64,000 nt of DNA from Oxalicibacterium solurbis (GTDB lineage Bacteria; Pseudomonadota; Gammaproteobacteria; Burkholderiales; Burkholderiaceae_D): contig NZ_BMDP01000001.1 of the NCBI RefSeq assembly GCF_014635845.1, positions 1,054,001 through 1,118,000 of the forward strand, read 5' to 3'. A program made the position numbers and the translations under genes. Positions within the stretch are counted from its first letter, which is position 1; each line of letters begins with the position of its first letter. The notes under the pieces were generated by a model. It saw only the letters and a list, made by a program, of their open reading frames with translations, did no database searches and had not been told where the DNA came from. Below are positions 62,566 through 64,000 of the stretch, piece after piece.

Positions 62566-63774
62566 ATGCCAGACCGAGACGATGAATCGAACAACGAAGC
62601 GCAATGGATCGTCGCGCCGCTGAAGGGCCGCAAGGGGCGCGGCGCCGTCACCAACATGCAGGGACGCTACGAACTGCAAACCCGCGAAGTCTTCGACGAC
62701 GGCTGGAGCGACTGCAACGACGAAACTACCGGGCAAGGCGAAACCGCCGACGAAACCGCTGCAGATGAATCTGCTGCAGCATGGAAAACGCAAGTCATCG
62801 AAGAGCGGGCAAAGACCATCCTGTCACGCAATTCGTCGCCCGACTTGCCGTTCGGCGTGTCGCTGAATCCGTACCGCGGTTGCGAGCACGGCTGTATCTA
62901 CTGCTTCGCGCGCCCCACGCACAGCTATCTCGGCCTGTCGCCGGGACTGGATTTTGAAAGCCGCATCTTCGCCAAAGTGAATGCACCGGAACTGCTGCGT
63001 CGCGAACTCGCCAGCCCTTCCTACAGGCCCGAGTCGATCGCGCTGGGCATCAACACCGACGCCTATCAGCCCTGCGAGCGCGAGCTGAAGCTGACGCGCC
63101 GCGTGCTCGAAGTGCTGCATGAATGCCAGCATCCGGTCGGGCTGATCACCAAATCCGCATTGATCGAACGCGATATCGACCTGCTGTCGGACATGGCATC
63201 GAAACGGTTGGCATCGGTCGCCGTCACGATCACCACGCTGGACCCGACGATCGCGCGCACGCTGGAACCGCGCGCCGCTGCGCCGGCACGACGGCTGCGC
63301 ACGATACGCACGCTGACCGATGCCGGCATTCCGGTTGGTGTCAGCATCGCGCCGGTGATTCCGTTCGTGACCGAACCCGATCTCGAACGCATACTCGCGG
63401 CCGTCGCCGAAGCCGGCGTCATCAGCGCCGGCTTCATCGTGCTGCGCCTGCCATGGGAAGTCGGCCCGCTGTTCCGCCAATGGCTACAGGCGCATTTCCC
63501 CGATCGCGCGCAACGCGTGATGAATCGCATCCAGGACATGCGCGGCGGCAAAGATTACGACGCGGCATTCGGCACGCGGATGAAAGGCGAAGGATTGTGG
63601 GCGGAATTGATACAGCGACGTTTCGACATCGCCGTCGAACGGCTCGGCATCGGCCGGCGCGTCACGCGCTTCACATCGCTGGACAATTCACGCTTCCGTC
63701 GTCCCTTGCATGTACCTGCCGCTGTCGGTAAAACGCATGGCAACCAGCTCGACCTTTTCGGCAACACCGAATGA
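62566..63774 (+). CDS. PA0069-family radical SAM protein, SOS-controlled
   Basis: A 402-residue radical SAM protein from the ATG at 62566. The cluster motif SLNPYRGCEHGCIYCFARP (CxxxCxxC) is at residues about 98-116. A family-specific region LGINTDAYQPCERELKLTRRVLEVLHE follows, then PVGVSIAPVIPF and FIVLRLPWEVGPLFRQW. The family is related to spore photoproduct lyases and is a member of the Pseudomonas SOS regulon. A LexA box directly upstream supports a DNA-damage role. Substrate unknown. Confidence 0.93.
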   Translation: MPDRDDESNNEAQWIVAPLKGRKGRGAVTNMQGRYELQTREVFDDGWSDCNDETTGQGETADETAADESAAAWKTQVIEERAKTILSRNSSPDLPFGVSLNPYRGCEHGCIYCFARPTHSYLGLSPGLDFESRIFAKVNAPELLRRELASPSYRPESIALGINTDAYQPCERELKLTRRVLEVLHECQHPVGLITKSALIERDIDLLSDMASKRLASVAVTITTLDPTIARTLEPRAAAPARRLRTIRTLTDAGIPVGVSIAPVIPFVTEPDLERILAAVAEAGVISAGFIVLRLPWEVGPLFRQWLQAHFPDRAQRVMNRIQDMRGGKDYDAAFGTRMKGEGLWAELIQRRFDIAVERLGIGRRVTRFTSLDNSRFRRPLHVPAAVGKTHGNQLDLFGNTE

Positions 63775-63884
63775 CGGCACTACACTTGCCGCCACGCATT
63801 GACGACATATGCACCATCACGCTGAACGAAATCTTCTTTTCCCGGGTCGAAAATGGATAGTCACCGCTGATAAAGGAGGAAGAC

Positions 63885-64000
63885 ATGACCACTTGGATCG
63901 TTGCCGCCGATGAACATCGCGCCCGGATTTTCGAAGCCGACAATCTTCGCGCTCCATTCCGCGAAATCGAAGCATTCCTGAATCCCGAAGCGCGCCTGCG
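63885..64000 (+). CDS. Host attachment family protein, 5' part (continues past window)
   Basis: The ATG at 63885 has a strong AAAGGAGGAAG ribosome site. The 38 visible residues, starting MTTWIVAADEHRARIFEAD and continuing FREIEAFLNPEARLR, match the family annotated as protein required for attachment to host cells, whose fold resembles release-factor/archaeal aRF1-type domains. The gene runs off the right edge. Confidence 0.85.
   Translation, partial: MTTWIVAADEHRARIFEADNLRAPFREIEAFLNPEARL

Overview
The window looks like a chromosomal segment of a betaproteobacterium in Burkholderiales, most likely the Oxalobacteraceae (Herminiimonas / Herbaspirillum / Collimonas relatives). The evidence is gene content and order: rhodanese-grxC-secB-gpsA; gpmA-envC-ctpA-moeB; birA-coaX-SPOR; dacC-like, D-amino acid transaminase, DUF493, lipB, lipA. 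The DNA is GC-rich by eye and densely coding. The genus is not resolved. All calls rest on reading protein motifs and gene context; no database search was run.

Layout. 1-7.8 kb: the end of a cupin gene, then a minus-strand operon for redox, export and lipid precursors (rhodanese, grxC, secB, an SH3 protein, gpsA), divergent from gpmA, envC-like, ctpA and moeB/thiF-like. 7.8-11.5 kb: a Tat-type PilJ-domain protein divergent from a His-rich Spy/ZraP-like chaperone, followed by a response regulator and histidine kinase. A GTAAA-N5-GTAAA box upstream of the chaperone suggests a Cpx-like envelope-stress circuit. 11.5-20.2 kb: a fused pabB-pabC, slmA, a pyrimidine-nucleotidase-like HAD protein, a TraB/GumN protein, a GNAT acetyltransferase, a membrane GGDEF/EAL protein, a free-standing lipoyl domain, argB and a Cys-rich CWC protein. 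20.2-27.3 kb: SPOR protein, coaX and birA, divergent from a complete MCE (Mla-like) lipid transporter (STAS-permease, ATPase, MCE protein, lipoprotein) and a VanZ-like protein. 27.4-32.9 kb: 2Fe-2S ferredoxin, alpha/beta hydrolase, then the PBP5/6, D-amino acid transaminase, DUF493, lipB, lipA block.

33-46.7 kb is the accessory part: tandem DUF3617 proteins, two SDRs, an MDR reductase, an epoxide-hydrolase-like enzyme, a CGNR regulator, a DUF417 protein, an AhpD-like protein, AraC and LysR regulators, an MHS-type transporter, a VOC protein and an ABC exporter. Many pairs are divergent regulator/enzyme units, which reads as a patchwork of small inducible detoxification modules. It contains a tRNA-Ser 3'-end remnant beside a perfect terminator palindrome, and a five-unit 11-bp tandem repeat in front of one SDR.

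46.7-54.3 kb: an 870-bp non-coding leader precedes a complete group-2 Mrp/Pha cation/proton antiporter operon (mrpAB fused, C, D, E, F, G), then a CopD-like membrane protein. 54.3-64 kb: a large DUF748 AsmA-like protein, an AT-rich HEPN-type gene that looks acquired, tex, grxD, ubiX, an SOS-box-controlled PA0069-type radical SAM protein, and the start of a host-attachment family protein.

The strongest leads for something new are the AT-rich HEPN gene between housekeeping genes, the Cpx-like box with a His-rich chaperone, the LexA-type operator on the radical SAM gene, the free lipoyl carrier, and the long mrp leader. No CRISPR array, insertion sequence, prophage, rRNA gene or intact tRNA was seen.
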